In this document: piece by piece, positions 8,501 through 18,193 of the stretch
How the letters are laid out: every line of letters starts with the position of its first letter
Position numbering within the stretch: the stretch's first letter is position 1
Made by a program: the position numbers and the translations under genes
Source: Spirosoma arboris
Lineage (GTDB): Bacteria > Bacteroidota > Bacteroidia > Cytophagales > Spirosomataceae
Length of the DNA: 64,000 nt
Assembly: GCF_009754945.1 (NCBI RefSeq)
Contig: NZ_WPIN01000005.1
Coordinates: forward strand, 678,922-742,921
Reading direction: 5' to 3'
Notes under the pieces: generated by a model
Seen by the model: the letters and a program-made list of their open reading frames with translations, nothing else
Told to the model about the DNA's origin: nothing
The model's database searches: none

Positions 8501-10054
8501 TTAATTTTTATCCCACCATAATGGCGTTGTCACCTTATCGGCACCGCCTAAGAGCGATACTGCTTTTTGGGCTTCAACGGCATTCGTTTGCTGCTCAACC
8601 AGCAGAATTGGAATACGACGCAGCACACCTCCCGCTGGAATATCTGGGTTATCAGAATTCACAACTGGATACAGTTTTGGAAAGCGTGTCCGGCGGTACT
8701 CAGCCCAGCCTTCAAAGCCATCCGGGAACAGAGCCAGCCATTTCTGCGTACCAATTTGCTCACGCTGAATAGCTTCTGTACTTCCCCAGGCTACAGGAAT
8801 ATTGCTCAGCGGTGCCGACTTCAGGTAATCGTTTGGTGCAATTGGCGTTTGTGCACTAGCCTGATACGCAGCAATGGCTGCAGCATCTGTTATACCCCAC
8901 TGCGCCATCGACATCGCGATTCCTTTATTGTAGAAATCCTTAGCTGTACCGCCCATGCTCCATCCATTCAGTGCCCCTTCGGCACGGAGGAAATACGACT
9001 CAGCAGTGGCCATCACGTTCTGAGGAGTGGCCAAACCAGTCGATGTCCAGCGCTGTCCTACGTGTGAATTATAATCGGCCGTGTTAACGGTTTCGGTCAA
9101 TTGCGTTGTCGCCAGACCGTTCCGTAAACCTTCATACGTATTGGTTTTCACCGCAGGCAGGAAGTACGTCGGCATGCGTGGATCGTTGTAGCCTTTCAGC
9201 ACCGATTCCATAGCGGCACTCATCCGAAACTCGTTCCAGTCTGACATGATTGACAGACCATTTCCGTCGTTGCCTTTTGTGCTCCGTTGTACCAGAGCGT
9301 CGTCGTCGGGGCTGGTTGTAAGTACACCACCCGCCACAGCTGCTTCCGCTTCTGTTTTTGCCCGAGCTGGATCAACCTTCGAGATACGAAGCGCTAACCG
9401 AAGACGAAGCGTATTGGCAAACTTGATCCATTTGTTGGCATCGCCACCGTACATCAGATCGAAAGCACCAAACGGTTTCTCACTGGTTTTACCTTTCAAC
9501 ACCGTCGTAGCAGCCGCCAGACGCTTGAAGAAATCGTCATAGATTTTGTCCTGTGCATCATAAGCTACCGATGTAGCTGGCTCACCAGCTTTGAAATACG
9601 GAATAGGACCAACGTAATCCGTCCAGCGATGGAAGGTATACACCCACCAGATGCTAGCCAGCGCGTACTCCGCCGAATTGGCATCCGCGCTCGCCATAAT
9701 CGTTTTCAACTGAGGCACAACCTCGGTGTACATCTGACTCCAGGGACCTTGCAGCCAGTCCATCCGAATCACAAACCGGTCGGAGGGAAAGTAGGTGGCA
9801 ACGCAGGCAAAATACTGCGCGTATTGATCGGAGAAGAGGTTTTCGCCAACCTGATAGGTATACTGACTCAGGATACCTGCCGACTGTGCTTTCGAAAACA
9901 GATAGGGAATTTCGCCCGCACCGATGACCGTTATTTTGGTTTTGTTGGTATTGATGTCATCAAAATTATCAGTACAGCCAACCGCCCAGAACAGAGGAGC
10001 CGATACGCAGGCCGCCAGGAGGGTTTTCCGTAAGCGTGTTTTATAAGAAGTCAT
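8501..10054 (-). CDS. SusD/RagB-family nutrient-binding outer membrane lipoprotein
   Basis: A 517-residue SusD-like lipoprotein (the SusD-like_2 subgroup). The leader ends with lipobox WAVGC (Cys27). Family-typical segments include IPYLFSKAQSAGILSQYTYQ near the N-terminus, KIYDDFFKRLAAATTVL in the TPR-like helices, WIKFANTLRLRLALRIS, and the C-terminal WLALFPDGFEGWAEYRRT. Such lipoproteins form the lid of a SusC barrel and capture oligosaccharides or peptides at the cell surface. It begins 18 bp after the SusC stop, so the two are co-transcribed. No glycoside hydrolase is in the unit, so the substrate cannot be inferred. Confidence 0.93.
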   Translation of the reverse strand: MTSYKTRLRKTLLAACVSAPLFWAVGCTDNFDDINTNKTKITVIGAGEIPYLFSKAQSAGILSQYTYQVGENLFSDQYAQYFACVATYFPSDRFVIRMDWLQGPWSQMYTEVVPQLKTIMASADANSAEYALASIWWVYTFHRWTDYVGPIPYFKAGEPATSVAYDAQDKIYDDFFKRLAAATTVLKGKTSEKPFGAFDLMYGGDANKWIKFANTLRLRLALRISKVDPARAKTEAEAAVAGGVLTTSPDDDALVQRSTKGNDGNGLSIMSDWNEFRMSAAMESVLKGYNDPRMPTYFLPAVKTNTYEGLRNGLATTQLTETVNTADYNSHVGQRWTSTGLATPQNVMATAESYFLRAEGALNGWSMGGTAKDFYNKGIAMSMAQWGITDAAAIAAYQASAQTPIAPNDYLKSAPLSNIPVAWGSTEAIQREQIGTQKWLALFPDGFEGWAEYRRTRFPKLYPVVNSDNPDIPAGGVLRRIPILLVEQQTNAVEAQKAVSLLGGADKVTTPLWWDKN

Positions 10055-10072
10055 ATTGACGATCGTTTCGAG

Positions 10073-13000
10073 TTAAAAAGAAAGTTTCAGGTTCAGACCA
10101 ATGCTCCGGTTAGAGGGCAGGGTACCATATTCAACACCCTGGAAGTTACCGTTGGTGAGGTTCATGTCTGGATCGAACCACATTTTGCGTTTGCCAATAC
10201 CGGGAATGTCCAGAATGGAACTACCCCGATAAAACCAGAATAAGTTGCGGGCTACAAACGACAGACGTGCCGATTTGATGAAGAAATTCGAGGGCACTGG
10301 AATGCCGTAGCCAAGCGACAGTTCGCGAAGGCGAACATTGGTTGCATCATAGGCAAAGAATTCGCCCCAGCCGTACCGCTTACCCGATACAGTTTGCCAG
10401 AATTGCTCGGCTGTAATCGCCGTGGTATTGGCTTTTCCTGCTCCAACCATCGTGACACCGTCGGCACCAGCAACACCCGCCGTAACGCCGGGCAACACCC
10501 AGCCACCAGCCCGATTCTGTGCGGTTACTTCTGGAATGCCACTGAATGCCAGGTTCATTTCGGTACCTGATACAGCTATGCCACCAAACCGGCCATCGAC
10601 CAGCACGCGAAGCGAGAAGCCCTTAAACGTGAAAGTGTTCGTAAAGCCCAGCAGCATTTTTGGGTTGAAATTGCCGATTAGCTGTTGATCTTTCGTAGCA
10701 ACAGGTAGTCCTGTAGACAAAACCGATGCTTCGGAAACAGTCGAACTCGTTGATTGTGAACCCACCAGGTATTGACCAGTAGCAGGATCTTTCGCCCAAC
10801 GGTACGATACAATATCGCCATACGAACCACCTTCTGTTACAACCGGAGAGGCCGAACGACCATAGCCATCAGACAGGAACGCCGTTTTAATATCGGGCGA
10901 CAGGCTGACAATTTTATTGCGGTTCATGCCCATGTTCAGCGTCAGATCCCACGAGAAACGATCTGTTTTGATAGCCGTTCCATTGATCACCACTTCAAGA
11001 CCCATGTTACGGATATCCCCCGCGTTGATGTACTGGTTGCTGAAGCCAGACGCTGGTGCCAGTCCTAATTTCAGCAACTGGTTGATCGAGTTCGTTTTAT
11101 AGGCCGTAACTGTTGCGCCCAGCCGGTTGCTAAAGAATCGGGCATCAATACCAAATTCCAGGCTTTTCGTGATTTCTGGTTTCAGGTTACCAATAGCCTG
11201 TGTACCATCGCGGCTAATAAACCCAGATCCCGCACCCTGGCTGTACGAATAGTTGGTCTGTAACAGATACGGAGAAGCTCCGTTACCCACCTGCGCATAC
11301 GATCCATTGATTTTCAGGAACGAAAGAGGACCTGTGAATTTCAATAAATCAGACACAACAACCGACGCACCTACCGATGGATACTGGAACGAATAGGGCT
11401 TGGGTAAGGTCGATGACCAGTCATTGCGCAAGCTGGCGTTCACGAAAATAGCGTCCCGCCAGGCCAGCGAGGCCTGCCCGAATAGCGATTGCGTCTGAAC
11501 ACGCGTGAAATCATCGGCGAGCGACTGGTTGGTACCAAAATTCAGGTTGTAGCGGTTTGGTACATTCAACCCATCGGCAGTAGCATTGGTCGATTGATAG
11601 CGGGTATCCTGAATAATTGCACCAGCCTGGTAATCGAGTGAGAGGTCCTGGCTAAGTTTATTCTTGCCTTCGATCAACAGGTCATACCAGCTTTGGGTAT
11701 TAACAATGTTGTTCCGGGAGAATTTACCACCCGCCTGATTGGCCCACAGGATGGTTCCCTGTGCGTAGCTTTCTTCGTTTTTATCGAAGTATTTATCGAG
11801 GTTAGCGCGGCCCTGAATGCTCAGGAAATCGGTTAACTGATACTTCGCCAGAACGAACCCGATGATCCGATCCCGGTATTGGTTAATGGCCGTCTGATTG
11901 GTCATCCAATAAGGGTTCTGGTAGATAGACGACAGCGTTGATGGCCAGGCTGTTGGCGTTGGCTGACCGAACGCATTGGGCACAGCATAGTTCTGAGCAG
12001 TAGCCAGGCTAACGTTTCGCGGAATCTGATAGACGTCAATGACTGGTGCGTTTTCCTCACCTGTCCGTGGTTTGTTAATGACCGACTGGTTAATGTAGGT
12101 CACCTTGGCATCAGTCGATAGCTTCGAGCTGATCTGATTCGACAGGCGCAGGTTAATCGTGTGACGGGTCAGATCATTGCCCGGGACTGTTCCCTGCAAT
12201 GCGTTGTTGGTATACGATAAGTAAGTCTGCGACTTATCTGAACCGCCCGTAATACCAATCGAATTGTTGAAGCTGACAGCCGTGCGGAAGAAATCACGAA
12301 TGTTGTTCGGCTGAGCTGAGTAGGTATCAGCGTTGCCCAGGTAATTTGTGTACGATTGACCCGTCATAGCCGCACCCCAGCTAGCACCAACTGCTGGGTC
12401 CAGCTTTCCGCCAACTCCCTGTCCGTACTGATTTTGCACCACTGGCAAGGCAAATGGCTTATCGATCGAAACGCCCGAGTTTACATCGACCGAAACACGA
12501 CCCGATTTGCCCCGTTTCGTCGTGATCAGAATAACGCCGTTAGCCGCCTGGCTACCATATAACGCAGCAGCCGACGCACCTCGTAGTACCGTTACGTTCT
12601 CAATATCGTCGGGGTTGATGTTCGACGCACCATCCGAATTGGCAACGCTACCAAAGTCGCTGGTTGCCTGTCCGAAGGTGCTGTTGTTAATGGGGACACC
12701 ATCCACAACCATCAGCGCATTGTTTGTCCCCTGAATAGAGCGGTTACCGCGCAATACAATCCGTGAGCCAGTACCGGGTCCACCTGAACCCTGAGTGATA
12801 TACGCACCCGCAATTTTCCCCTGTAACGTGTTCAGTACGTTACCATCCCGAACCTCATTAATCTGGGCAGGCTTAATAGCCTGGGTGGCATAGCTCAGCG
12901 CCTTAGCTTCGCGTTTGATACCCAGTGCCGTTACCACTACTTCGCCCAAAAGGCGGTCGTCAGCAACCAGCGAAATGGTAAGCTGAGACTGCCCTGACGA

Positions 13001-13255
13001 TACCGCTACATCTTTCGCTACAAACCCCACCGATGAAACGGTCAGTACGGCATTTCCAGCAGGAAGCGTTAGTCGAAATCCACCGGCTGCGTCCGTCGTT
13101 GTTCCTCGTGCAGTTCCTTTGATAACCACGTTTGCCCCCGATATGGGCTGATCCTGCTCGTCGCGCAAGAGGCCAGTTATTTGCCTGTCCTGCGCCCAAA
13201 GCGGTCCAGTTACAGCAAATAACAGCAAAATGCAACAAAGTACATTTTTGAACAT
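10073..13255 (-). CDS. SusC/RagA-family TonB-linked outer membrane transporter
   Basis: A 1060-residue TonB-dependent transporter. Its parts in order are: a signal peptide ending at LWAQ; a carboxypeptidase-D regulatory-like domain (ITGLLRDEQDQPISGANVVI); the SusC connector LGEVVVTALGIKRE; the plug (LNTLQGKIAGAYI, GSRIVLRGNRSI, VTVLRGASAAALYGSQAANG, ITTKRG); and a 22-stranded barrel ending in the typical SLKLSF-like terminal Phe. It should import substrate using energy from TonB/ExbBD with the SusD-like lipoprotein downstream. It is the first gene of the unit SusC-SusD-VCBS. No anti-sigma/ECF or hybrid two-component regulator is adjacent. Confidence 0.95.
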   Translation of the reverse strand: MFKNVLCCILLLFAVTGPLWAQDRQITGLLRDEQDQPISGANVVIKGTARGTTTDAAGGFRLTLPAGNAVLTVSSVGFVAKDVAVSSGQSQLTISLVADDRLLGEVVVTALGIKREAKALSYATQAIKPAQINEVRDGNVLNTLQGKIAGAYITQGSGGPGTGSRIVLRGNRSIQGTNNALMVVDGVPINNSTFGQATSDFGSVANSDGASNINPDDIENVTVLRGASAAALYGSQAANGVILITTKRGKSGRVSVDVNSGVSIDKPFALPVVQNQYGQGVGGKLDPAVGASWGAAMTGQSYTNYLGNADTYSAQPNNIRDFFRTAVSFNNSIGITGGSDKSQTYLSYTNNALQGTVPGNDLTRHTINLRLSNQISSKLSTDAKVTYINQSVINKPRTGEENAPVIDVYQIPRNVSLATAQNYAVPNAFGQPTPTAWPSTLSSIYQNPYWMTNQTAINQYRDRIIGFVLAKYQLTDFLSIQGRANLDKYFDKNEESYAQGTILWANQAGGKFSRNNIVNTQSWYDLLIEGKNKLSQDLSLDYQAGAIIQDTRYQSTNATADGLNVPNRYNLNFGTNQSLADDFTRVQTQSLFGQASLAWRDAIFVNASLRNDWSSTLPKPYSFQYPSVGASVVVSDLLKFTGPLSFLKINGSYAQVGNGASPYLLQTNYSYSQGAGSGFISRDGTQAIGNLKPEITKSLEFGIDARFFSNRLGATVTAYKTNSINQLLKLGLAPASGFSNQYINAGDIRNMGLEVVINGTAIKTDRFSWDLTLNMGMNRNKIVSLSPDIKTAFLSDGYGRSASPVVTEGGSYGDIVSYRWAKDPATGQYLVGSQSTSSTVSEASVLSTGLPVATKDQQLIGNFNPKMLLGFTNTFTFKGFSLRVLVDGRFGGIAVSGTEMNLAFSGIPEVTAQNRAGGWVLPGVTAGVAGADGVTMVGAGKANTTAITAEQFWQTVSGKRYGWGEFFAYDATNVRLRELSLGYGIPVPSNFFIKSARLSFVARNLFWFYRGSSILDIPGIGKRKMWFDPDMNLTNGNFQGVEYGTLPSNRSIGLNLKLSF

Positions 13256-13534
13256 AATCTTAGAATAGGTTAGAATGAATCAGCAATCTTACAAAACATA
13301 ATTTTGCTTTCTTATTAATATTCAGAATTTTAATGAGAATTCTAAGTATAAGACAGATAGTTCTTAAATAAATTTAAAATTTAAGTTCATGGAAGTTACA
13401 AAAACGAAAAAAGTATCTACCCATATCATTATGGATACTTATCAGTAATATTGAGCTTACTTTTTGGAAAGAAATTGGCGTTTTGCTTCCTAATGAGGAA
13501 TCTGATTTTGTAGGCTAAGAAGCCTCAAACTCAC
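13256..13534. other. AT-rich upstream region of the SusC gene
   Basis: Roughly 280 bp without a plausible gene. It is strongly AT-rich (for example around 13300-13400) and presumably carries the promoter of the SusC unit on the minus strand. I found no exact TTTG-N19/20-TAnnTTTG match; a loose TAtgTTTTG-like candidate lies on the minus strand near 13295. A short imperfect repeat (agtaTCtAcCCATATC / GATACTTATC) lies near 13410-13445. Confidence 0.4.
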
Positions 13535-13664
13535 GTTCTCGCTTGGCTTCGCCGAGTGAGAACTATTTTTTTACGGCCTCTGGCCGGAGTATTGCAAATG
13601 AAGTTAAAAACGGGCCAGAGGCCCTTGAAGTGATAGTCCTCACTCGGCGAAGCCAAGCGAGAAC
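13535..13664. repeat. 130-bp nested palindrome, copy 1 of 2
   Basis: The outer arms of 32 nt (beginning GTTCTCGCTTGGCTTCGCC) pair with one mismatch, and an inner palindrome GGCCTCTGGCC / GGCCAGAGGCC surrounds an AT-rich centre (ATTGCAAATGAAGTTAAA). A second copy at 26067-26197 has the same layout, with base-pair-preserving differences. It resembles a MITE- or REP-like element; no target-site duplication was recognised. Confidence 0.88.
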
Positions 13665-13802
13665 ATGGACTTATTTTTTGGAAAGAAATTGGTGTTTAAT
13701 GCCTAGAACGGGAGCGAAGGTTATCAAAACTCCGGTCACGGCAGTAAATTCGAGAGGTTTCTCCATTTTTCATGTGTAATTCATCTTGACCCAACTTCTG
13801 CT

Positions 13803-14810
13803 ATGAATCAGCCAGTAAATCCAGAGAAAATACCCGTGGGCGTAGTCGGGTTGGGGCTAATGGGGTGCAGTATTGCCACTTGCCTATTGATAGCAGGCCA
13901 TACCGTGGTGGCCGTTGCACCCCTCCCGGTCGATATGGAAACCGCCGAACCTCGCATCCGGGAGCATTTGGCGAAAGCCTATCAGGAAGGGCTGTTTACC
14001 GAAAGTCCTGAATCATACTTTCAGCAACTTACTATTACGGAAGATTATAGCCTGTTAAGCGACAGTAAAGTCGTGATGGAGTGTACGCTCGAGAATATAG
14101 CGATTAAGAAATCGGTCTATGAGCGGATCGAAGCCGTTGTGGCTGAGGATGCCATTATTACCAGCAATACCTCGGCAATTCCGATTAGCCTTCTCCAGCG
14201 CGAGGTCCGATTGCCCGCACGCTTTTTAGGATTACACTGGTCGGAGCCATCACATACTACCCGGTTCCTGGAAATTATTTGTGGAGACCTAAGTGATGTT
14301 CCAACTGCCGAATGGCTCTATGAACTATCTCATCTGTGGGGCAAAGAACCGACGTTGGTTCGCAAAGATATTCGTGGTTTTATAACCAATCGGCTGATGT
14401 ACGCCATGTATCGGGAAGCCTGCAGTATGGTCGAAAACGGTTACGCGACTGTTGAGGACGTTGATCGAGCCTGTCGGAATAATGCAGGCTATTGGATGAC
14501 ACTAGTTGGCGTTTTCAGGTGGATGGATCTAACAGGTGTGCCCGCTTATCATACCGTCATGAAAGACTTACTTCCGACCCTAAGCAACCAGACTGAAGTG
14601 CCCAAATTGATCGACGATATTGTCAAAGCGGGCGGGAAAGGCGTTTTGAACGCTCAGGGTTTTTATGATTACACCCCAGAAGAGGCTAAACTCTGGAAAG
14701 AAACCTATGAAGAGTTCAGCTACGATATTCGCCGGCTGGCCCTAAAATACCCGGCCGATGTCGTAAAAAAGAAGCTGGCTCACAACGCCGACGAAGACGT
14801 GGTGGGTTAA
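13803..14810 (+). CDS. 3-hydroxyacyl-CoA dehydrogenase family protein
   Basis: A 335-residue NAD-dependent dehydrogenase. The N-terminal Rossmann motif GLGLMG (residues 16-21) binds NAD. The residues equivalent to the classic Ser-His-Glu-Asn catalytic set are present: SNTS, then GLHWSEP with His, FLEIICG with Glu, and RGFITNRLMYAMYREA with Asn. The C-terminal helical domain includes the family signature GYATVEDVDRACR and GKGVLNAQGFYDY. Usual family roles are oxidation of 3-hydroxyacyl-CoA or, in the short CryL-like subgroup, of sugar acids. HWSEP in place of the common HFFNP suggests a non-fatty-acid substrate. It is monocistronic, followed by a strong terminator. Confidence 0.85.
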   Translation: MNQPVNPEKIPVGVVGLGLMGCSIATCLLIAGHTVVAVAPLPVDMETAEPRIREHLAKAYQEGLFTESPESYFQQLTITEDYSLLSDSKVVMECTLENIAIKKSVYERIEAVVAEDAIITSNTSAIPISLLQREVRLPARFLGLHWSEPSHTTRFLEIICGDLSDVPTAEWLYELSHLWGKEPTLVRKDIRGFITNRLMYAMYREACSMVENGYATVEDVDRACRNNAGYWMTLVGVFRWMDLTGVPAYHTVMKDLLPTLSNQTEVPKLIDDIVKAGGKGVLNAQGFYDYTPEEAKLWKETYEEFSYDIRRLALKYPADVVKKKLAHNADEDVVG

Positions 14811-14812
14811 CG

Positions 14813-14848
14813 ATTTTGTAGCCCCGAATTATTTCGGGGCTACAAAAT
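14813..14848 (+). terminator. Terminator of the dehydrogenase gene
   Basis: Perfect 16-bp arms (ATTTTGTAGCCCCGAA at 14813-14828 and complement at 14833-14848) with a 4-nt loop, starting 3 bp after the stop. The A/T-flanked GC core makes it a bidirectional terminator, shared with the convergent TldD gene. Confidence 0.85.
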
Positions 14849-14885
14849 TGGCCATCCCTTCGGGATTTTTAAAATCAATTACACT

Positions 14886-16529
14886 CTACACCTTCCGGGC
14901 TGTATTGATCACATTAACGCCGTTGAAGCGAGCCGTGGCACTGCCATGTGAAACGCAGCTTAGCTGAGGTGGCTGTCCTTTTCCATCGAAAAATGATCCT
15001 TCAACCCGGTAATCACGTTGGTCACTCACTTTCACGCAGGAATTCCAGAACTCTTGCGTATTCGATTGGTAGGCAACATCTTTGAGCATTCCTGTAATCT
15101 GACCGTCTTTGATTTCGTAGAATAACTGCCCCCCAAACTGAAAGTTATAGCGCTGTTGATCAATTGAATACGACCCGTATCCAATGATGTAAATCCCTTT
15201 TTTGACGTCTTTAATCAACTCATCCACCGACAGGGGTTGAGTACCGGGCGCCAGTGAGACGTTGGCCATCCGCTGAAACTGAACAGCATTCCAACTGTCG
15301 GCGTAGCAACAGCCGTGCGATTCGGTTTCGCCCAGCATATGCACCTGATCACGAATGGCCTGGTAATTGACCAGAATACCGTCCTTAATGAGATCCCATT
15401 TTTTGGTTTTTACCCCTTCATCATCCCAGCCAACGGCCCCCATTGAACCAGGTTGAATTTTGTCGGCAAAAACAGTAACCTGGGGACTACCGTACTTAAA
15501 AGTTTTGGATTTCCATTTGTCCATCGTAGCAAACGACGTACCGGCCAGATTAGCTTCATAGCCCAATACACGATCCAGCTCCGTAGCATGCCCCACCGAT
15601 TCATGAATCGTCAGTCGGAGGTGAGAAGGGTCCAGAACAAGGTCGTACTTTCCAGCCTCCACCGATTTCGCTTTCACTTTTTCTTTGACCTGTCTGGCCG
15701 CCAGAGTGGCATCGTCCAGCATGTCGTAATAGTTGTTAAACAAGGTGGTCGGGCGGCCCGTAATGCGATCAGGGGGAGCCGTTTGCAGGTACTCATACCC
15801 CATTGCTTTGGCCGTTCCTAAAGAGTTGCGGGTCTGAAACTGGCCAGTTGCCCGATCTATTCCGGTTACCGTAAACGTAGGCCATATTCGGTGAATATCC
15901 TGGTCGATATATGAGCCGTCGGTTGAAGCAAAGTATTTCTGCTCGTTGACCATGAATAGCACCGAGTTGATGAAGTTGGCACCATTGGCCATAGCCGCTC
16001 CATTAACCGATAGCAAGAGATCAACTTTTTCTTTGATGGGAATTTCAAACAGGTTTTTCGTAAACGGGGTCTTATAACTTACCTCTCCAAATCCTTTCTG
16101 CGGAGCCAGTTGTACAGGTTCGTCCAGTAAGGCGATATTGGCTTTCGCTACCTGAACTGCTATTTCGGCGGTTTCTGCAACCTGCGCTTCGGTGCTGGCG
16201 TCGCCGAGCGAGGCAAATCCCCAGCAACCGTTTACGAGTACCCGAACGCCCACACCAAACGATTCCAGGTTAACAATACTTTGCACCTTGTCTTCGCGCG
16301 TTGTCACGAATTGGTTGAGATACCGGCCAATACGAACATCTGCATACGAAGCACCTTTCGCTTTAGCGGCATTCAAGCCCGCATCGGCCAGACGTTTTTT
16401 GATGGCCAGATCGAGACCAGGGTCCAGAAGCGCTTCGGCATCAATGACTCTGCCGCCAGCAGCCATACCAGGCAATAGCAGTGCGCCAGCTCCCGCGCTG
16501 GTGAGTTGAATAAAATCTCGACGATTCAT
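14886..16529 (-). CDS. TldD-family zinc metalloprotease with Tat-type leader
   Basis: A 547-residue TldD/PmbA-family protein. The zinc site is visible as HESVGH within LTIHESVGHATELD, followed by the family pattern (VTVFADKIQPGSMGAVGWDDEG, GSYSIDQQRYNFQFGGQLFYEIKDGQITGMLKDVAYQ). TldD with TldE forms a heterodimer that degrades unfolded peptides and processes peptide precursors. Unlike the cytosolic E. coli protein, this one starts MNRRDFIQLTSAGAGALLLP, a twin-arginine leader with RR at positions 3-4 and a hydrophobic stretch. It is downstream of the TldE gene with a 65-bp gap. Confidence 0.92.
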   Translation of the reverse strand: MNRRDFIQLTSAGAGALLLPGMAAGGRVIDAEALLDPGLDLAIKKRLADAGLNAAKAKGASYADVRIGRYLNQFVTTREDKVQSIVNLESFGVGVRVLVNGCWGFASLGDASTEAQVAETAEIAVQVAKANIALLDEPVQLAPQKGFGEVSYKTPFTKNLFEIPIKEKVDLLLSVNGAAMANGANFINSVLFMVNEQKYFASTDGSYIDQDIHRIWPTFTVTGIDRATGQFQTRNSLGTAKAMGYEYLQTAPPDRITGRPTTLFNNYYDMLDDATLAARQVKEKVKAKSVEAGKYDLVLDPSHLRLTIHESVGHATELDRVLGYEANLAGTSFATMDKWKSKTFKYGSPQVTVFADKIQPGSMGAVGWDDEGVKTKKWDLIKDGILVNYQAIRDQVHMLGETESHGCCYADSWNAVQFQRMANVSLAPGTQPLSVDELIKDVKKGIYIIGYGSYSIDQQRYNFQFGGQLFYEIKDGQITGMLKDVAYQSNTQEFWNSCVKVSDQRDYRVEGSFFDGKGQPPQLSCVSHGSATARFNGVNVINTARKV

Positions 16530-16549
16530 TGAAAAAGTAATTTATTTGT

Positions 16550-16575
16550 GGTGTCAGCTATAAGTAGCTGACACC
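16550..16575 (-). terminator. Intercistronic hairpin between tldE- and tldD-like genes
   Basis: Perfect 11-bp arms (GGTGTCAGCTA / TAGCTGACACC) with a 4-nt loop between two genes of an evident pair. There is no strong T-run on the minus strand, so it may stabilise mRNA or attenuate rather than terminate. Confidence 0.5.
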
Positions 16576-16594
16576 AGAGCATCATCCGAAAAAG

Positions 16595-17995
16595 CTAAAC
16601 GGCGTCGGATAGACTGGAAAAAGTGAAATCACGTATTTTCATCGGCGGAATCAGGCTGCCGTTTGTCCGAACCGATTTGCCCATCGCTTCGATATTATTG
16701 AGCATCACGATTGGACTTTCGTTAAACCGAAAGTTTTTAACGGGGAACTTGATCTGGCCGTTTTCGATATAAAACGTACCATCCCGCGTCAGGCCAGTAT
16801 ACAGTAGTGTTTGCCGATCAACATCCCGAATGTACCAGAATCGGGTAACCAGAATGCCATTCCGTGTACTTTTAATGAGATCGGCCAGGGATTCATTGCC
16901 ACCTTCTATAATGATTCCTTCAGGAGCCGGAATGGCCTTAACGCCTTTTTTTTCAGCCCAAAAACGCGAATAAAACATGTTTTTAACCACACCTTTATCC
17001 ACCCACACTACTTTTTCCTGAGGTCGTCCGTCTGTACTATTGCCACCACCTCCGCCACCGCCTAGCAGATCACCATAACCAGGGCGACCACCTCCAGACA
17101 CAAATGGTGTTCCGGGAATCTCGGCATTCATCGGATCGGAGTAAATAGTGATGCGCTCGTCGAATAGCTTTTCGCCCAGGCGGGTTCCTCCCCCTTTTTT
17201 ACCTAAGAAACTACGCCCTTCCTCCGCACTACGCGCATCCATGTTCGACATCATGTTGCGAATCAACTCCTGACCAGCCGTTGGTTCCAGAATAACCGTA
17301 TATTTTCCGGGCTCCAATGCCTGCGCCTTGGAGGAGGCTATTGCTTTTTGAACAGCTACCTGTGTAAGTGGTCCACTATTGAGTTTAGAAACATCATTAT
17401 AATCGCGCACCGCATAGCCTGAACCCGTACCATCGGTGGTTCTGACCGTTATCGAAAAGTCGATTGATGTCGCTTTAGTATACCCGAAAAGTCCTTTACT
17501 ATTTCCTATCGCCGTAAAAACGGTCGAGTTTTCCAGAAAGCCTGCGGCATTAACTGAATTCTTTTTACAGACAGCAATGCTGTCCAGAGCCAGTTTAGCC
17601 CGAAAAGCAGGATCGATAGCCGCAGTCGCTTCGTTATATGTCTGGGTTTCCAGATAGTTCTGCGGGCCCAATAGCGGAACGTACTCTGGATTTTCGGGCG
17701 CTAATCGCGCGACTTCTTCGGCTCGTCTTACCGTTTTTTCGAGTGATTTATCGTCAAATACGTTAATCGTAGTCGTGCCCGAACGTTTCCCAAATACCGA
17801 TGTAACAGCCAGTGAACTATTGGCCGATTGGCCGCTGGTACTTACCGAGTTTCGCGCATAACGAACGTTACCTCCTTTATCGCCACTTAGACTGACGCTT
17901 ATTTCGTCAGCTTTCGAGAAGGATAATACCCTATCAATTAGTTGCTTCGATTCTTCTTTGGATAAAATAGCCATTACGTCTGCTGTTTGACTCAC
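16595..17995 (-). CDS. TldE/PmbA-family protease subunit
   Basis: A 466-residue partner of the TldD-like protein. It shows the N-terminal domain (ISVSLSGDKGGNVRYARNSVSTSG), the central strand KYTVILEPTAGQELIRNMM in the place where TldD carries its HExxxH (no zinc motif here), a glycine-rich loop (seven Gly after GDLL), and the C-terminal FWYIRDVDRQTLLYTGLTRDGTFYIENGQIKFPVKNFRFNESPI typical of PmbA. In this family TldE lacks catalytic zinc and supports TldD. It has no leader peptide, in contrast to its partner. It is the promoter-proximal gene of the pair. Confidence 0.9.
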   Translation of the reverse strand: MSQTADVMAILSKEESKQLIDRVLSFSKADEISVSLSGDKGGNVRYARNSVSTSGQSANSSLAVTSVFGKRSGTTTINVFDDKSLEKTVRRAEEVARLAPENPEYVPLLGPQNYLETQTYNEATAAIDPAFRAKLALDSIAVCKKNSVNAAGFLENSTVFTAIGNSKGLFGYTKATSIDFSITVRTTDGTGSGYAVRDYNDVSKLNSGPLTQVAVQKAIASSKAQALEPGKYTVILEPTAGQELIRNMMSNMDARSAEEGRSFLGKKGGGTRLGEKLFDERITIYSDPMNAEIPGTPFVSGGGRPGYGDLLGGGGGGGNSTDGRPQEKVVWVDKGVVKNMFYSRFWAEKKGVKAIPAPEGIIIEGGNESLADLIKSTRNGILVTRFWYIRDVDRQTLLYTGLTRDGTFYIENGQIKFPVKNFRFNESPIVMLNNIEAMGKSVRTNGSLIPPMKIRDFTFSSLSDAV

Positions 17996-18108
17996 TCTAT
18001 CAAGTCATTTGTAAAATTAGGCTGAATGGTGATATTAGCAAATAATATTGGTCAATCTGTTTAAATTCAATAAAAACAGGAAGTAGAAGTATTAAAAACA
18101 GAAAAAAA

Positions 18109-18157
18109 CAAGGGCTTCTGAACTAAAAAAGATTGTTTTTTAGTTCAGAAGCCCTTG
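18109..18157 (-). terminator. Strong terminator of the SGNH hydrolase gene
   Basis: Perfect 22-bp arms (18109-18130 and 18136-18157; core AAGGGCTTCTGAACT) around a 5-nt loop, with A/T tracts at the inner ends. It lies 36 bp beyond the stop of the minus-strand gene at 18194. Confidence 0.8.
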
Positions 18158-18193
18158 TCATTGCACTATGGGTGAATGTTTAGCTCTTATGCA

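Noticed and set aside
8521..10033. Several plus-strand open frames of 80-170 codons opposite the SusD-like gene.
   Set aside because: The minus strand is a full SusD-like gene with all family motifs; the plus frames are antisense shadows with no domain pattern.
13543..13779. An open frame of 78 codons over the first nested palindrome, similar to one of 61 codons at 26088-26273.
   Set aside because: The similarity comes from the repeat itself. The frames run out of the repeat into unrelated DNA, and there is no conserved end or known domain.
14886..16529. Reading the TldD-like protein as a possible gyrase modulator, as in the older name of the family.
   Set aside because: The zinc motif and established family biochemistry indicate a peptidase, and the Tat-type leader makes a DNA-gyrase role unlikely.
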